From NCBI GenBank assembly GCA_016892645.1, contig JAFEMX010000002.1, forward strand, positions 229,760-293,759: 64,000 bases of DNA, read 5' to 3'. The stretch's first letter is position 1; every line of letters begins with the position of its first letter. The stretch comes from Micrococcaceae bacterium RIT 802 (GTDB lineage: Bacteria > Actinomycetota > Actinomycetes > Actinomycetales > Micrococcaceae). Below are positions 15,374 to 24,381 of the stretch, in pieces. The notes under the pieces are model-generated. The model saw only the letters and a list, made by a program, of their open reading frames with translations. It had not been told where the DNA came from and made no database searches. A program made the position numbers and the translations under genes.

Positions 15374-18061
15374 ATGACCACGAATCGACCATTTCCCACC
15401 GGGACGGGGCAGGATCCCGTGCGCAGGATCGTCGTAGTGGGCGGCGGACCCGCCGCCCACCGGTTCACCGAGGCCATGGCGGCCCGCGGTCCCAGCGGCG
15501 TGCGGATCACCGTGCTGACAGAGGAAGCGCATGTGCCGTATGACCGGGTCGCACTCACTCGCGCCCTGACCGAAACGGACGTGGACCTGACTCTTGGACG
15601 TCCCGGACTATGGGAACAGGAAGGTGTCACGCTTGCCACCGGAACCCGGGCAGTCGACCTGGACCTGGAGGCCCGTGAGGTCATCACCGCCGACGGTTCG
15701 CGATACGCCTACGACGAACTGGTCCTCGCCACCGGCTCCAACGCCGCGACGCTGCCCATTCCCGGCAACGAACACACCCACGTCTACCGCACCCTGGAGG
15801 ACGTCCGGGCCATCAGGGGACGGGTCGCGGAGCTCGCCGCCGAACTGGGGCGCCCGGTCAACGCCGTGACCATCGGAGGAGGGCTGCTGGGACTCGAAGC
15901 CGCCGCGGGCCTACAATCCCTCGGCGCCACCCCGATCATCATCGATGGCGGCAAGTGGCTCATGGGCACCCAGCTGGACGAGGGGGCGGGGCAGGCCATG
16001 GGCCGGCTCATCGCGGGCCAGGGGTTGGAAGTCCACGGCGGTGTATTCCCCCAGGCCGTGCTGACGGAGGAGCAGGACGGCGAAGCGCGCGTTGTCGGCG
16101 TCGAAATGGCCGACGGCCGCATCATCGACGCGGACATGGTGGTCGTCTCGATCGGCGTCCGCCCCCGGGACGAAATCGCCCGCACGCTCAACGGGCGGGC
16201 GAAGGAAGAGGCAGCTGCCGCCGCCGGAATGACGGCTGACGAACTCGGCGACGAGGACTTCGTCCCCGTGTTCCGCATGGGCTCCCGCGGTGGCGTCGTG
16301 ATCGACGAGAGCTGCGCCACCGACGTCGAGCATGTGTGGGCCGTCGGGGAAGTCGCCAACTTCGGTGGCATGTGCATCGGGCTGGTCGCTCCGGCCAACA
16401 CCATGGCGGAAATCGTCGCGGACCGCATCAGCGGCGGAACGGCCACCTTCGGCGGCTTCGATACCGCAACCAAGCTCAAGCTCTCCGGGGTCGACGTCGC
16501 CAGTTTCGGCGATGCGTTCGCCACCACCGGCGGTGCGCTGGAAGTCGTCTACGCCGATCCGGCCCGCGGTGTCTACCAGAAGCTCGTCGTCTCAGGGGAC
16601 GCCAAGACGCTGCTCGGCGGCATCTTCGTCGGCGACGCCGCACCGTACAGTTCCCTGCGGCCAATGCTGGGCCGTGAACTCCCGGCCGAGCCCGGAGCCT
16701 ATCTCTCCGCGGCCGGCGGGGCAGACGCCCCCGAGACGGAACTGCCCGACGACGCGGTGCTCTGCTCCTGCAACAACGTCGCGGCCGGAACCATCCGCGA
16801 CTCGGTCAACGGATGCGGCAGCTGTGAAGGCCAGGGCCCGGTGCGTGACCTCGGTGCCTTGAAGGGCTGCACCCGGGCCGGGACCCAGTGCGGTTCCTGC
16901 GTGCCGATGCTCAAGAAGCTGCTCGAAACCGAGCTGGTCAAATCCGGTGTCGAGGTCTCCCGGGCGATGTGCGAGCACATCGCCATGTCCCGTGCCGAGC
17001 TGTTCGAAGCCGTCCGGATCGCCGGCCTGGCCAGCTTCGGTGCCGTCATGGAACGTTTTGGCTCCGGAGCGGGCTGCGACATCTGCAAGCCGGCGATCGC
17101 CTCGATCCTGGCGTCGCAGTCCTCCGGACATCCCCTGGACGGAGACCTGGGCGCCCTCCAGGACACGAACGACCGCGCGTTGGCCAACATGCAAAAGGAC
17201 GGGACCTACTCCGTTGTCCCGCGGATCCCCGGGGGCGAGATCACCCCCGAGAAGCTGGCCGTCATCGCCCGCGTCGCCTCGAGCTACAACCTCTACACGA
17301 AGATCACCGGGGCCCTGCGCATCGACCTGTTCGGTGCCCGCCTGGAACAGCTGCCGGAGATCTGGAAGGAACTGGTGGAGGCCGGCTTCGAATCCGGCCA
17401 CGCCTACGGCAAGGCCCTGCGCAACGTGAAGACCTGTGTCGGGTCGACCTGGTGCCGGTTCGGGGTGCAGGACTCGGTGGCCATGGGCATCGGGATGGAG
17501 CTGCGCTACCGCGGCCTGCGCTCGCCCCACAAATTGAAGATGGGCGTCTCCGGTTGCGCCCGGGAATGCGCCGAGGCCCGGGCCAAGGACGTCGGTGTCA
17601 TCGCCACGGCCGACGGATGGAACCTCTACGTCGGCGGCAATGGCGGTGCCACCCCGGCTCACGCCCAGCTGCTGGCCAAGGACCTCGACGACGCGACGCT
17701 GTTGCGCTACATCGACCGGTACCTGATGTACTACATCCGCACTGCGGACCGCTTGCAGCGCACTGCACGCTGGATGGAGGAGCTCGACGGCGGTGTCGAG
17801 CATGTGCGCGAGGTCGTCGTGGGGGACTCCCTGGGGCTCGCCGCGGAACTGGAGGCGGCCATGGCCCAGCACGTGGATGCCTACGAGGACGAGTGGGCCG
17901 CGACCCTGGCCGACCCCGACCGCTTGCGGCGCTTCCGCTCCTTCGTCAACGCACCCAACCAGCGCGACACCACGCTGGCCTACGCCGACGAACGCGGCCA
18001 ACGCCGTCCGGTCCCGCTCGGCGACCGCATCCCGGTCGGTCCGCAAGGGGGGCAGCAGTGA
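15374..18061 (+). CDS. nirB: Nitrite reductase [NAD(P)H], large subunit
   Basis: Siroheme nitrite reductase large subunit of 895 residues, reducing nitrite to ammonium in the cytoplasm with NADH. Domains in order: FAD/NAD(P)-binding reductase (about 15-420, with VVGGGPAA and VTIGGGLLGLEAA), two BFD-like 2Fe-2S regions (about 455-600, with CSCNN, CGSC and CGSC), then the ferredoxin-like and 4Fe-4S/siroheme domains (about 610-780). The cluster/siroheme cysteines are C688, C694, C728 and C732. GGAGGA precedes the ATG. The downstream cobA gene overlaps as GTGA and supplies the siroheme precursor. nirD is divergent upstream rather than following it. Confidence 0.95.
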   Translation: MTTNRPFPTGTGQDPVRRIVVVGGGPAAHRFTEAMAARGPSGVRITVLTEEAHVPYDRVALTRALTETDVDLTLGRPGLWEQEGVTLATGTRAVDLDLEAREVITADGSRYAYDELVLATGSNAATLPIPGNEHTHVYRTLEDVRAIRGRVAELAAELGRPVNAVTIGGGLLGLEAAAGLQSLGATPIIIDGGKWLMGTQLDEGAGQAMGRLIAGQGLEVHGGVFPQAVLTEEQDGEARVVGVEMADGRIIDADMVVVSIGVRPRDEIARTLNGRAKEEAAAAAGMTADELGDEDFVPVFRMGSRGGVVIDESCATDVEHVWAVGEVANFGGMCIGLVAPANTMAEIVADRISGGTATFGGFDTATKLKLSGVDVASFGDAFATTGGALEVVYADPARGVYQKLVVSGDAKTLLGGIFVGDAAPYSSLRPMLGRELPAEPGAYLSAAGGADAPETELPDDAVLCSCNNVAAGTIRDSVNGCGSCEGQGPVRDLGALKGCTRAGTQCGSCVPMLKKLLETELVKSGVEVSRAMCEHIAMSRAELFEAVRIAGLASFGAVMERFGSGAGCDICKPAIASILASQSSGHPLDGDLGALQDTNDRALANMQKDGTYSVVPRIPGGEITPEKLAVIARVASSYNLYTKITGALRIDLFGARLEQLPEIWKELVEAGFESGHAYGKALRNVKTCVGSTWCRFGVQDSVAMGIGMELRYRGLRSPHKLKMGVSGCARECAEARAKDVGVIATADGWNLYVGGNGGATPAHAQLLAKDLDDATLLRYIDRYLMYYIRTADRLQRTARWMEELDGGVEHVREVVVGDSLGLAAELEAAMAQHVDAYEDEWAATLADPDRLRRFRSFVNAPNQRDTTLAYADERGQRRPVPLGDRIPVGPQGGQQ

Positions 18062-19110
18062 TCATCGAGGCGACCGACCTGCGCGGTCACACCGTCGTGG
18101 TGCTCGGCGACACCCGGGCGACCCGGAACGCCATCAGGCGCTACCGCCGGCTCGGAGCCGAGGTTCTCGGCGACGCCGTGCCCCTGCCCGGGGCGGCAAC
18201 GGCGCCCCGGACCGGCGCCACGCCGTGGTGGGAGGCGGCGCTGCCCGGCGCGAGCCTGCTGGTGGTCGTCGGCGAGGCCGTGCCGGGCGCCGAGGAGGCT
18301 GCGCGGGCGCACCGGGTGCTGCTGCTCCGCGAAGCAGCTGCGCCGGACACCGGGTGTGTGACGCTGCTGGGCGGGGGCCCCGGCGCGCTCGATCTGCTCA
18401 CGTTGCGCGGCCTGCGCGCCCTGGCCGGCGCCGACATCGTCTTCCACGACCGGCTGGGACCCGGACAGGAGGTCGGGACGATGGCACCGGCGGCCCAACT
18501 CGTCGACGTCGGGAAGCTGCCCGGTCACCACCGCGTACCGCAGGTGGAGATCGAACGGATCCTCGTGGAGGCGGCCCTGGCGGGCAAGAACGTGGTGCGG
18601 CTCAAGGGCGGGGATCCCTTCGTCTTCGGCCGCGGCGGCGAAGAGGTGGCCGCGTGCGTGGCGGCGGGTGTGCCCGTGACCGTCATCCCCGGAATCAGCA
18701 GCGCCGTCTCCGTCCCGGGTGCGGCCGGCATCCCCGTCACACACCGCGGCGTTTCGAAGCTCTTTACCGTAGTCTCCGGCCATGACCCTTTCACGGAGCA
18801 GGAACTCGGGCACCTCGCCGGCCTGGGCGGAACGATCGTGGTGCTGATGGGCGTCGCCACGTTGGGCCAGACAGCCGCCGGACTGCTGCGCCACGGCCTC
18901 GACCCGGCGACGCCCGCGGCCATCATCGAACGAGGGTCCACGCCCAGCCAGCGCACGACCACGGCCCGCCTGGACGACCTGGCCGGCGCCGCGCTGCGGG
19001 CCCGCTGCCACTCGCCGGCGGTGATCGTCATCGGCGGCGTGGCAGCCCTGGGCGAGGGGCCCCTTCCCGGCATCCTCGACGTGGCCGGCGCCGCGGGTGC
19101 GCCCGCATGA
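18058..19110 (+). CDS. cobA: Uroporphyrinogen-III C-methyltransferase with N-terminal extension
   Basis: SUMT of 350 residues making precorrin-2 from uroporphyrinogen III with SAM, for siroheme. The methyltransferase domain begins near residue 100: LLGGGPGALDLLTLRGLRAL, VFHDRLG, RLKGGDPFVFGRGGEE, PGISSAVSVPGAAGIPVTHRG and VVLMGVATL are all canonical. The first ~95 residues (VVVLGDTRATRNAIRRYRRLGAEVLGD) look like a shortened Rossmann-like segment, perhaps a relic of the dehydrogenase half of CysG; it lacks a clear glycine-rich NAD loop. The GTG start overlaps the nirB stop as GTGA. Context points to siroheme for nitrite reductase rather than cobalamin. Confidence 0.88.
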   Translation: MIIEATDLRGHTVVVLGDTRATRNAIRRYRRLGAEVLGDAVPLPGAATAPRTGATPWWEAALPGASLLVVVGEAVPGAEEAARAHRVLLLREAAAPDTGCVTLLGGGPGALDLLTLRGLRALAGADIVFHDRLGPGQEVGTMAPAAQLVDVGKLPGHHRVPQVEIERILVEAALAGKNVVRLKGGDPFVFGRGGEEVAACVAAGVPVTVIPGISSAVSVPGAAGIPVTHRGVSKLFTVVSGHDPFTEQELGHLAGLGGTIVVLMGVATLGQTAAGLLRHGLDPATPAAIIERGSTPSQRTTTARLDDLAGAALRARCHSPAVIVIGGVAALGEGPLPGILDVAGAAGAPA

Positions 19111-20279
19111 GCGGGCATACCGGTTACGCACCGGCCCGGGCCGACGACGTTCCCGGCGTCGCGGCCGGTGAATCCGCCGGCGCCGGACGGGCGCTGGAGG
19201 GCTTCCGCATCGGGGTCACCTCCGACCGCCGGGCGGCCGACCTGATCGATGCCCTGGCCCGGCGCGGCGCGAGCGTGCTGCATGCCCCGCTGCTGCGCAT
19301 CGCACCGGTGGCCGAGGACACCGAGCTGGTTGCCGAAACCCGCGCCGTCATCGAGGCGGTCCCCGACTACCTGCTGGTGACCACCGCCTACGGGATGCGG
19401 CGGTGGGTCGACGCCGCCGACGCCAACGGCCTCGGCGAGGACCTCGCCGACGTGCTGGGCTCCGCCCGCATCCACGTCCGCGGACCCAAGGCGCGAGGGG
19501 CCGTCCGGGCCGCCGGATTCACCGACGAGGCGATCAGCTCCGACGAGCTGACCGCCACCCTGGTCGACGGGGCCATCGCCGCCGGCGTGCGGGGCGCGAC
19601 AGTCGCCGTCCAGATGCACGGCCATGCCGACCACGACGCGACCCGGCGCCTGCGGGATGCCGGGGCGAGCGTCCTGACCGTGTCCCCCTACCGGTGGGAA
19701 ACCCCGCCCGGAAGCCGGGAGGTGACGGATCGGCTCGTCGACGCCGCCTGCACCGGGGGTCTCGACGTCCTCACCTTCACCTCGGCTCCATCGGTCGATG
19801 CCCTGTTCAGCGCCGCGCAGGAGCGCGGCCGGTTCCCGGAGTTGCTGGAGGCCCTGCAGACGACACTGACCGCTGCGACGGTCGGGCCGGTCACGGCGCA
19901 GCCGCTCCTGGAGGCCGGCGTCGAGCCCCTGGTCCCGGAACGCTACCGGATGGGGGCGATGATCCGGCAGATCGTCGAGCACCTCTCCGACCAGGCCGTC
20001 GACGCCGTCGACACCTCGTGCGGGCAGCTGTTCGTGCGTGGCAGCGTCGTGGAGCTGAAGGGGCACCGGACCGAACTGAGCGCGGCCCAGCTGGTGCTCT
20101 TCCGCGCACTCGTGCGGGCCGGGGGCGCCGTGCTGGCACGGGACCGGCTGGCATCGCTGTTGCCCGAGGGGCAGGGCGGCCATGCCCTGGACATGGCCAT
20201 CAGCCGGTTGCGCCAGGCGCTCCCCGACGGGCGGCTGGTGGGCACCGTGGTCAAACGCGGCTATCGGCTGAACGTGTAG
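19107..20279 (+). CDS. hemD: Uroporphyrinogen-III synthase fused to a winged-helix DNA-binding domain
   Basis: A two-domain protein of 390 residues. Residues about 30-285 match the HemD fold, which cyclises hydroxymethylbilane to uroporphyrinogen III (FRIGVTSDRRAADLIDAL, LLVTTAYGMRRW, DVLTFTSAPSVDALF, AATVGPVTA). Residues about 300-390 form an OmpR-type winged helix (LFVRGSVVELKGHRTELSAAQLVLFRALV, ALDMAISRLRQALPD, VKRGYRLNV). The same fusion occurs in Mycobacterium beside nir genes (Rv0260c). Whether it acts as enzyme, regulator or both is not known to me. It overlaps cobA as ATGA, so nirB, cobA and this gene form one operon. The last 29 bp overlap the convergent MFS gene. Confidence 0.85.
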   Translation: MSGHTGYAPARADDVPGVAAGESAGAGRALEGFRIGVTSDRRAADLIDALARRGASVLHAPLLRIAPVAEDTELVAETRAVIEAVPDYLLVTTAYGMRRWVDAADANGLGEDLADVLGSARIHVRGPKARGAVRAAGFTDEAISSDELTATLVDGAIAAGVRGATVAVQMHGHADHDATRRLRDAGASVLTVSPYRWETPPGSREVTDRLVDAACTGGLDVLTFTSAPSVDALFSAAQERGRFPELLEALQTTLTAATVGPVTAQPLLEAGVEPLVPERYRMGAMIRQIVEHLSDQAVDAVDTSCGQLFVRGSVVELKGHRTELSAAQLVLFRALVRAGGAVLARDRLASLLPEGQGGHALDMAISRLRQALPDGRLVGTVVKRGYRLNV

Positions 20280-21801
20280 CGGATCCCTTCAGGGCGAACC
20301 GGACGACCACGAGAGTTGCCAGCATCAACGCCGCCGCGATGGCCGCGGTGACCGTGACCCCGCCGTCGAACGCGTGGGACGCAGAATCCAGCAGGCCGGC
20401 GGCCGCCTCCGGGGAGGGCATGCCGGACGCGACCTCGACGGCGCCCCCGAGCGTCTCGCGGGCCTTGTCGGCTTCGGCCGGACTGACAGCGGCGGGGATC
20501 GAAACCCCCCGGCTGTAGGCGGCGTTGAGGATGCTGCCCAGGATGGCGGTGCCCAGGACGGAACCGACCTCGTACGCGGTCTCCGAGATCGCCGCCGCCG
20601 CCCCGGCACGCGCCGGGGGAACGGCCGAGAGCGCCAGGTCGTTCGAGATCGTCTCGGCCAACCCGACGCCGACCCCCAGGACGCAGAACGCCAGCAGCAG
20701 GGCCGCCAGGGATCCCGAACGCCCGGACACCAGCACGATGGCATAGGCAGCGGCACTGAACCCCAGCCCCGTCATCACCACCGCCGCCGGTCCGATCCGC
20801 TGGACCAGCGGCACGGCGACGAAACCGAACACCACCGTCAGGATGAGCCCGGGAACCATGAAGAACCCCGCCTCCATCGGCGACAGGCCGGCGATGAGCT
20901 GCAGGTGCTGGGACAGGAAGTAGATGAAACCCACGAGCGCGAACACGCTGAACAGGTTCACCATCAGGGCCGCGGAGAAGACGGCGTTGCGGAACAACCG
21001 CACATCGAGCATCGGCGAAGCGCTGCGCAACTGCCTCCGGACGAAGGTGGCACCACAGAGCACCCCGAGGACGACGGCGGCGCACGCCACCCACAGCGGA
21101 TCCCCACCGGTCGCGGATTTGATCCCGTAGACGATCGGCAGCAGGGTGCCCACCGCGAGGACGATGCTGACCGGGTCCATCCGGCCCGGAGCCGGATCGC
21201 GCGATTCGGGGATCAGGAACGGTCCCAGGACCAGGAGGGGAAGCAGCATCGGCACGGACAGCAGGAAGACCGAGCCCCACCAGTAGTGTTCGAGCAGCCA
21301 GCCGCCCACGATCGGCCCCAACGCGGCACCACCGGAAAATGCCGACGCCCACGCCGCAATGGCGGTGCGGCGTTCCCTGGCGTCGGAAAAGATGTTCCGG
21401 ATGAGCGACAGGGTGGCCGGCATGAGCATCGAGCCAAAGACGGCCATGAGGGCCCGCGCGGCGATGAGCAGCGACGCATCGGGCATGAAGGCGGCGACGG
21501 CCGAGACGACGCCGAATCCCACGCCGCCGATCAGCAGCAGCTTCCTGCGGCCGATGCGGTCGCCCAGGCTGCCCATCGGCACCAGCAAACCGGCCAGGAC
21601 CAGGGGGTACGCGTCGATGATCCACAGCAGCTGGGTCGAGGTCGGGTCCAGCGCGGTGGACAGGGCGGGGACCGCGAAACTGAGCACCGTGTTGTCGACG
21701 GCGACCAGCAGGACGGGGAACATGAGCACGACCAGGGCAGCCCAGCGGCGGGCGCGCCCGGAAGGCGAGTGCCGGGTGGCCGGATGCTGCAGCGTCCTCA
21801 T
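20251..21801 (-). CDS. DHA2-type MFS drug exporter (14 TM)
   Basis: Major facilitator of 516 residues with the 14-helix DHA2 layout. Motif C-like and motif A sequences are visible: VDNTVLSFAVPAL in TM1, then LVPMGSLGDRIGRRKLLLIGG after TM2, and an acidic-free long C-terminal tail. Closest in character to the EmrB/QacA/SmvA group, which exports cationic or amphipathic drugs by proton antiport at the cytoplasmic membrane. GAGGA precedes the ATG. It is divergent from a TetR regulator with a perfect 18-bp palindrome between them, the classic layout for an inducible efflux pump. Its 3' end overlaps hemD in antisense by 29 bp. Confidence 0.88.
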   Translation of the reverse strand: MRTLQHPATRHSPSGRARRWAALVVLMFPVLLVAVDNTVLSFAVPALSTALDPTSTQLLWIIDAYPLVLAGLLVPMGSLGDRIGRRKLLLIGGVGFGVVSAVAAFMPDASLLIAARALMAVFGSMLMPATLSLIRNIFSDARERRTAIAAWASAFSGGAALGPIVGGWLLEHYWWGSVFLLSVPMLLPLLVLGPFLIPESRDPAPGRMDPVSIVLAVGTLLPIVYGIKSATGGDPLWVACAAVVLGVLCGATFVRRQLRSASPMLDVRLFRNAVFSAALMVNLFSVFALVGFIYFLSQHLQLIAGLSPMEAGFFMVPGLILTVVFGFVAVPLVQRIGPAAVVMTGLGFSAAAYAIVLVSGRSGSLAALLLAFCVLGVGVGLAETISNDLALSAVPPARAGAAAAISETAYEVGSVLGTAILGSILNAAYSRGVSIPAAVSPAEADKARETLGGAVEVASGMPSPEAAAGLLDSASHAFDGGVTVTAAIAAALMLATLVVVRFALKGSATRSADSRV

Positions 21802-21841
21802 GGGGATGATCCTCGGGTCGTCGGGAATTCAGATCGTAACT

Positions 21842-21859
21842 ATACCGTCCGGACGGTAT
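21842..21859. promoter_or_regulatory. Perfect 18-bp palindrome, probable TetR operator
   Basis: ATACCGTCCGGACGGTAT is a perfect palindrome lying between the divergent MFS exporter (start 21801) and TetR gene (start 21917). Sequence and position match typical TetR-family operators of actinobacteria, so autoregulation and repression of the exporter are likely. Confidence 0.85.
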
Positions 21860-21916
21860 GCTGTCCATGTGACGTCGATGTCGGCCGGGAACCGCGTCAA
21901 CGCTAGAGTCGAGGTC

Positions 21917-22459
21917 ATGTCCAGACCACCAGCAGCCCGGGAGAAGATCCTCGAGGCCTATTGCACCCTGCTGCGCACCGACGGTGAACGGGCGGCGACC
22001 ATGGACGCGACGGCGGCGCTCGCGGGCGTCTCCAAGGGCGGCCTGCTGTACCACTTTCCCTCCAAGGACGCCCTGGCCGAGGCGGTCATCGAACGACTAC
22101 TCGAGACCGCCCGGGAGGACAACGAACGCATGGCCGCGGCCCCCGAGGGTGCCGCCCGGTACTACGTGCGGACCTCGACGGTCGGCGACACCGAATTCGA
22201 CGCCTGCTACCAGGCCGTCGTGCGTCTGGCTGCCGGATCGCACGCCCCCGCCGTGGCCGCCCTGGACCGGGTCCACGGGGACTGGGAACGCCTCGTGCGC
22301 GAGGACGTCGCCGATCCGCATGCCGCCGAGGCCATCATGTTGATCGGCGAGGGGCTGTACTACCATTCCACCCTGCCGGGCAGCTGGTCGCGGTCGCTGG
22401 TCGGCACCGACATCGATGCCCTGCTCCTCCAGGTCGACCGGTTGAAGGAGGGCAGCTGA
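21917..22459 (+). CDS. TetR-family transcriptional regulator
   Basis: TetR-type repressor of 180 residues. The N-terminal helix-turn-helix spans about residues 8-55, with TMDATAALAGVSKGGLLYHFPSK matching the family. The C-terminal ligand domain resembles the TetR_C group that follows YHF-SKDAL-type heads (LLIGEGLYYHSTLPG near residue 150 region). GAGGTC precedes the ATG. It is divergent from a DHA2 exporter across an 18-bp palindrome, and its stop overlaps the start of a second MFS gene by one base (TGATG). It may therefore control both transporters. Confidence 0.88.
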   Translation: MSRPPAAREKILEAYCTLLRTDGERAATMDATAALAGVSKGGLLYHFPSKDALAEAVIERLLETAREDNERMAAAPEGAARYYVRTSTVGDTEFDACYQAVVRLAAGSHAPAVAALDRVHGDWERLVREDVADPHAAEAIMLIGEGLYYHSTLPGSWSRSLVGTDIDALLLQVDRLKEGS

Positions 22460-23754
22460 TGGCGTTCCGCCTCAAACCACGCCCGTGGAGGGGCCGCATC
22501 GCCGCGCTGCTGGGCATCCTGCTCATGGCGCTGAGCGTGCGGGCCGCCGTCGTCTCCGTGCCGCCCCTGCTGGACCTCATCGGACCGGAGCTCGGGTTCA
22601 CCTCGTTCACCACCGGGCTGCTGGCCATGCTGGCCCCCATCATCTTCGCCGTCTCCGGCCTGCTCACCCCGCGGATGATCGCCGGCTTCGGACTCGAGCG
22701 GACGCTGCTGCTGGCCGTGGTGGTGGCCATCATCGGGCAGGCAGGACGGGCCTTCGTCGGTGACGTGACGTCGTTCCTGCTGCTCTCGGCGCTGACCATG
22801 GTCGGCTACGGCATCGGCAACGTCGTGCTGCCCCCGCTGGTCAAGAAGTACTTCCCGGACCGGATCTCGTTGGTGACCTCCGGCTACGTGACGCTCATCG
22901 CGATCGGCACGGCCATGAGCCCGATGTTCGCGGTGCCCCTGGAACAGGTCTCCGACTGGCGGTTCTCCATCGGGTTCTGGACCCTGGCCAGCGTCGTCGT
23001 CCTCGTCCCCTGGGCCATCCAGTTCGCCGCGGACCGCCGCCGGCGCAGCGCCGAGGCGGCCGAACATGCCCGGCTCGCCGCCACCGAATCCGCGGCGCAG
23101 ACCTCGGCACGGCTGGCCGGCGTCGTCCCGGTGGAAGCGGAGCGGAGGATCAACCCCTGGCGTTCCCGCGTGGCCTGGGGCCTGGCGATCTTCCTGGCCG
23201 GCAACTCGGGCCAGACCTATGTCTACTTCACCTGGCTGCCCCCCTACCTCATCGGCGAGGGCCTCGATCCGGCGGTGGCCGGCAGCGCCCTGGGCTACTT
23301 CGCGATCCTCGGGCTGCCCGTGAGCCTGCTGGTCCCGCTCGTCGTCCCGCGGATGAGGCACCCCATCTACGCAGCGGGCCTGTTCATCGTGTTGTGGATC
23401 ATCGGGCACGCCGGCATGTTCTTCCTGCCCACGCAGGGCACCTGGTGGTGGATCACCTCCGCCGGGCTCGGCCAGGGCACGTTCGCGATGGCGCTGCTGA
23501 TGATCAACCTGCGCTCGCGGACCACCTACGGGTCCGGCGTGCTGGCCGGCTTCAGCCAGGGCCTGGGGTACGCCGGTGCGGCCATCGCGCCGCTGCTGTT
23601 CGGCGTCGTGCGCGATGCGACCGGTGGCTGGGCCGCCTCCTTCGGGATGCTCGGGGTCTGCCTGCTGGTGCTCATCGTCGGCGCCGTGATGATCAACGGC
23701 CCCCGCCAGATCGAGGACGACGCCGAAACCTCCCGGGTGCCCGCGCGCACCTGA
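22459..23754 (+). CDS. MFS transporter of the CynX/NimT group
   Basis: Twelve-helix MFS protein of 431 residues. The N-terminal sequence RGRIAALLGILLMALSVRAAVVSVPPLLDLI, shown here only in part, is typical of CynX/NimT-type members: LRAAVVSVPPLLD is followed by LLAMLAPIIFAVSGLLTPRM. A long charged loop between TM6 and TM7 (about residues 192-235) is rich in Arg, Ala and Glu. Known members move cyanate or nitroimidazoles, and most substrates are unknown. The start overlaps the TetR stop (TGATG), so both share a transcript and probably the palindrome-linked control. Confidence 0.85.
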   Translation: MAFRLKPRPWRGRIAALLGILLMALSVRAAVVSVPPLLDLIGPELGFTSFTTGLLAMLAPIIFAVSGLLTPRMIAGFGLERTLLLAVVVAIIGQAGRAFVGDVTSFLLLSALTMVGYGIGNVVLPPLVKKYFPDRISLVTSGYVTLIAIGTAMSPMFAVPLEQVSDWRFSIGFWTLASVVVLVPWAIQFAADRRRRSAEAAEHARLAATESAAQTSARLAGVVPVEAERRINPWRSRVAWGLAIFLAGNSGQTYVYFTWLPPYLIGEGLDPAVAGSALGYFAILGLPVSLLVPLVVPRMRHPIYAAGLFIVLWIIGHAGMFFLPTQGTWWWITSAGLGQGTFAMALLMINLRSRTTYGSGVLAGFSQGLGYAGAAIAPLLFGVVRDATGGWAASFGMLGVCLLVLIVGAVMINGPRQIEDDAETSRVPART

Positions 23755-23762
23755 GCCGGCGC

Positions 23763-24305
23763 TCAGGACCCCATGCGGGCCAGCACCTTGCGCAACGTGT
23801 TCATGTTCCGCGTCGTCAACACCGCCTTGTGGCGGGCGCGACCGAGTTCACGGGCCACACGGGTCTCCAACGAGCTGCCCCGCGGGACCTGCCAGTAGAG
23901 CACGCCGTCCCCCGCGGCGACCAGCTCGCCGGGGGACGGTTCCGGGCAGGCATCGAGCACCCTCTGCACCGCATCCGCGGTGGCGGCGAGGACCACGTAG
24001 TCGTGCCGCTGGATGCCGTCGTCCACGGCGGGGAAGGGGTAGGAGGCAACGATCGAGGCGAGCTGGCCCGGCGTCGTGATGATGACCCAGGCCTCGTAGC
24101 CGAAACGCCCCCGCAGCACGGCCTCGACGTCCGCCTTCAGGGCCGCCGCATCGCCGGTGTCCGCCTCGAGGACCACGTTGCCCGAGGCCAGCAGGGTGGA
24201 CACGTTCGCGTACCCGGCGGACGCCAGGGCCCCGGCCAGGTCCTTCATGGCGATCCGGACGCCGCCGACGTTGATGCCGCGCAGGAAGACGGCGTAGGTG
24301 TGCAT
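23763..24305 (-). CDS. DUF1697 domain protein
   Basis: A 180-residue protein that is one complete DUF1697 domain. The start YAVFLRGINVGGVRIAMKDL and the internal YANVSTLLASGNVVLE are diagnostic. The family is widespread in bacteria, cytoplasmic, and has no established function. The ATG at 24305 gives the standard N-terminus. It is convergent with the CynX-type MFS gene (8 bp apart) and divergent from the S9 peptidase gene, 76 bp away. Confidence 0.88.
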   Translation of the reverse strand: MHTYAVFLRGINVGGVRIAMKDLAGALASAGYANVSTLLASGNVVLEADTGDAAALKADVEAVLRGRFGYEAWVIITTPGQLASIVASYPFPAVDDGIQRHDYVVLAATADAVQRVLDACPEPSPGELVAAGDGVLYWQVPRGSSLETRVARELGRARHKAVLTTRNMNTLRKVLARMGS

Positions 24306-24381
24306 GGGCCCATTCTGCCTCCGAAGGGCACGACGACGGAATGCCCCCTGGGTGCGGGCCGGCCTTCGGTACGCTCGGGGG

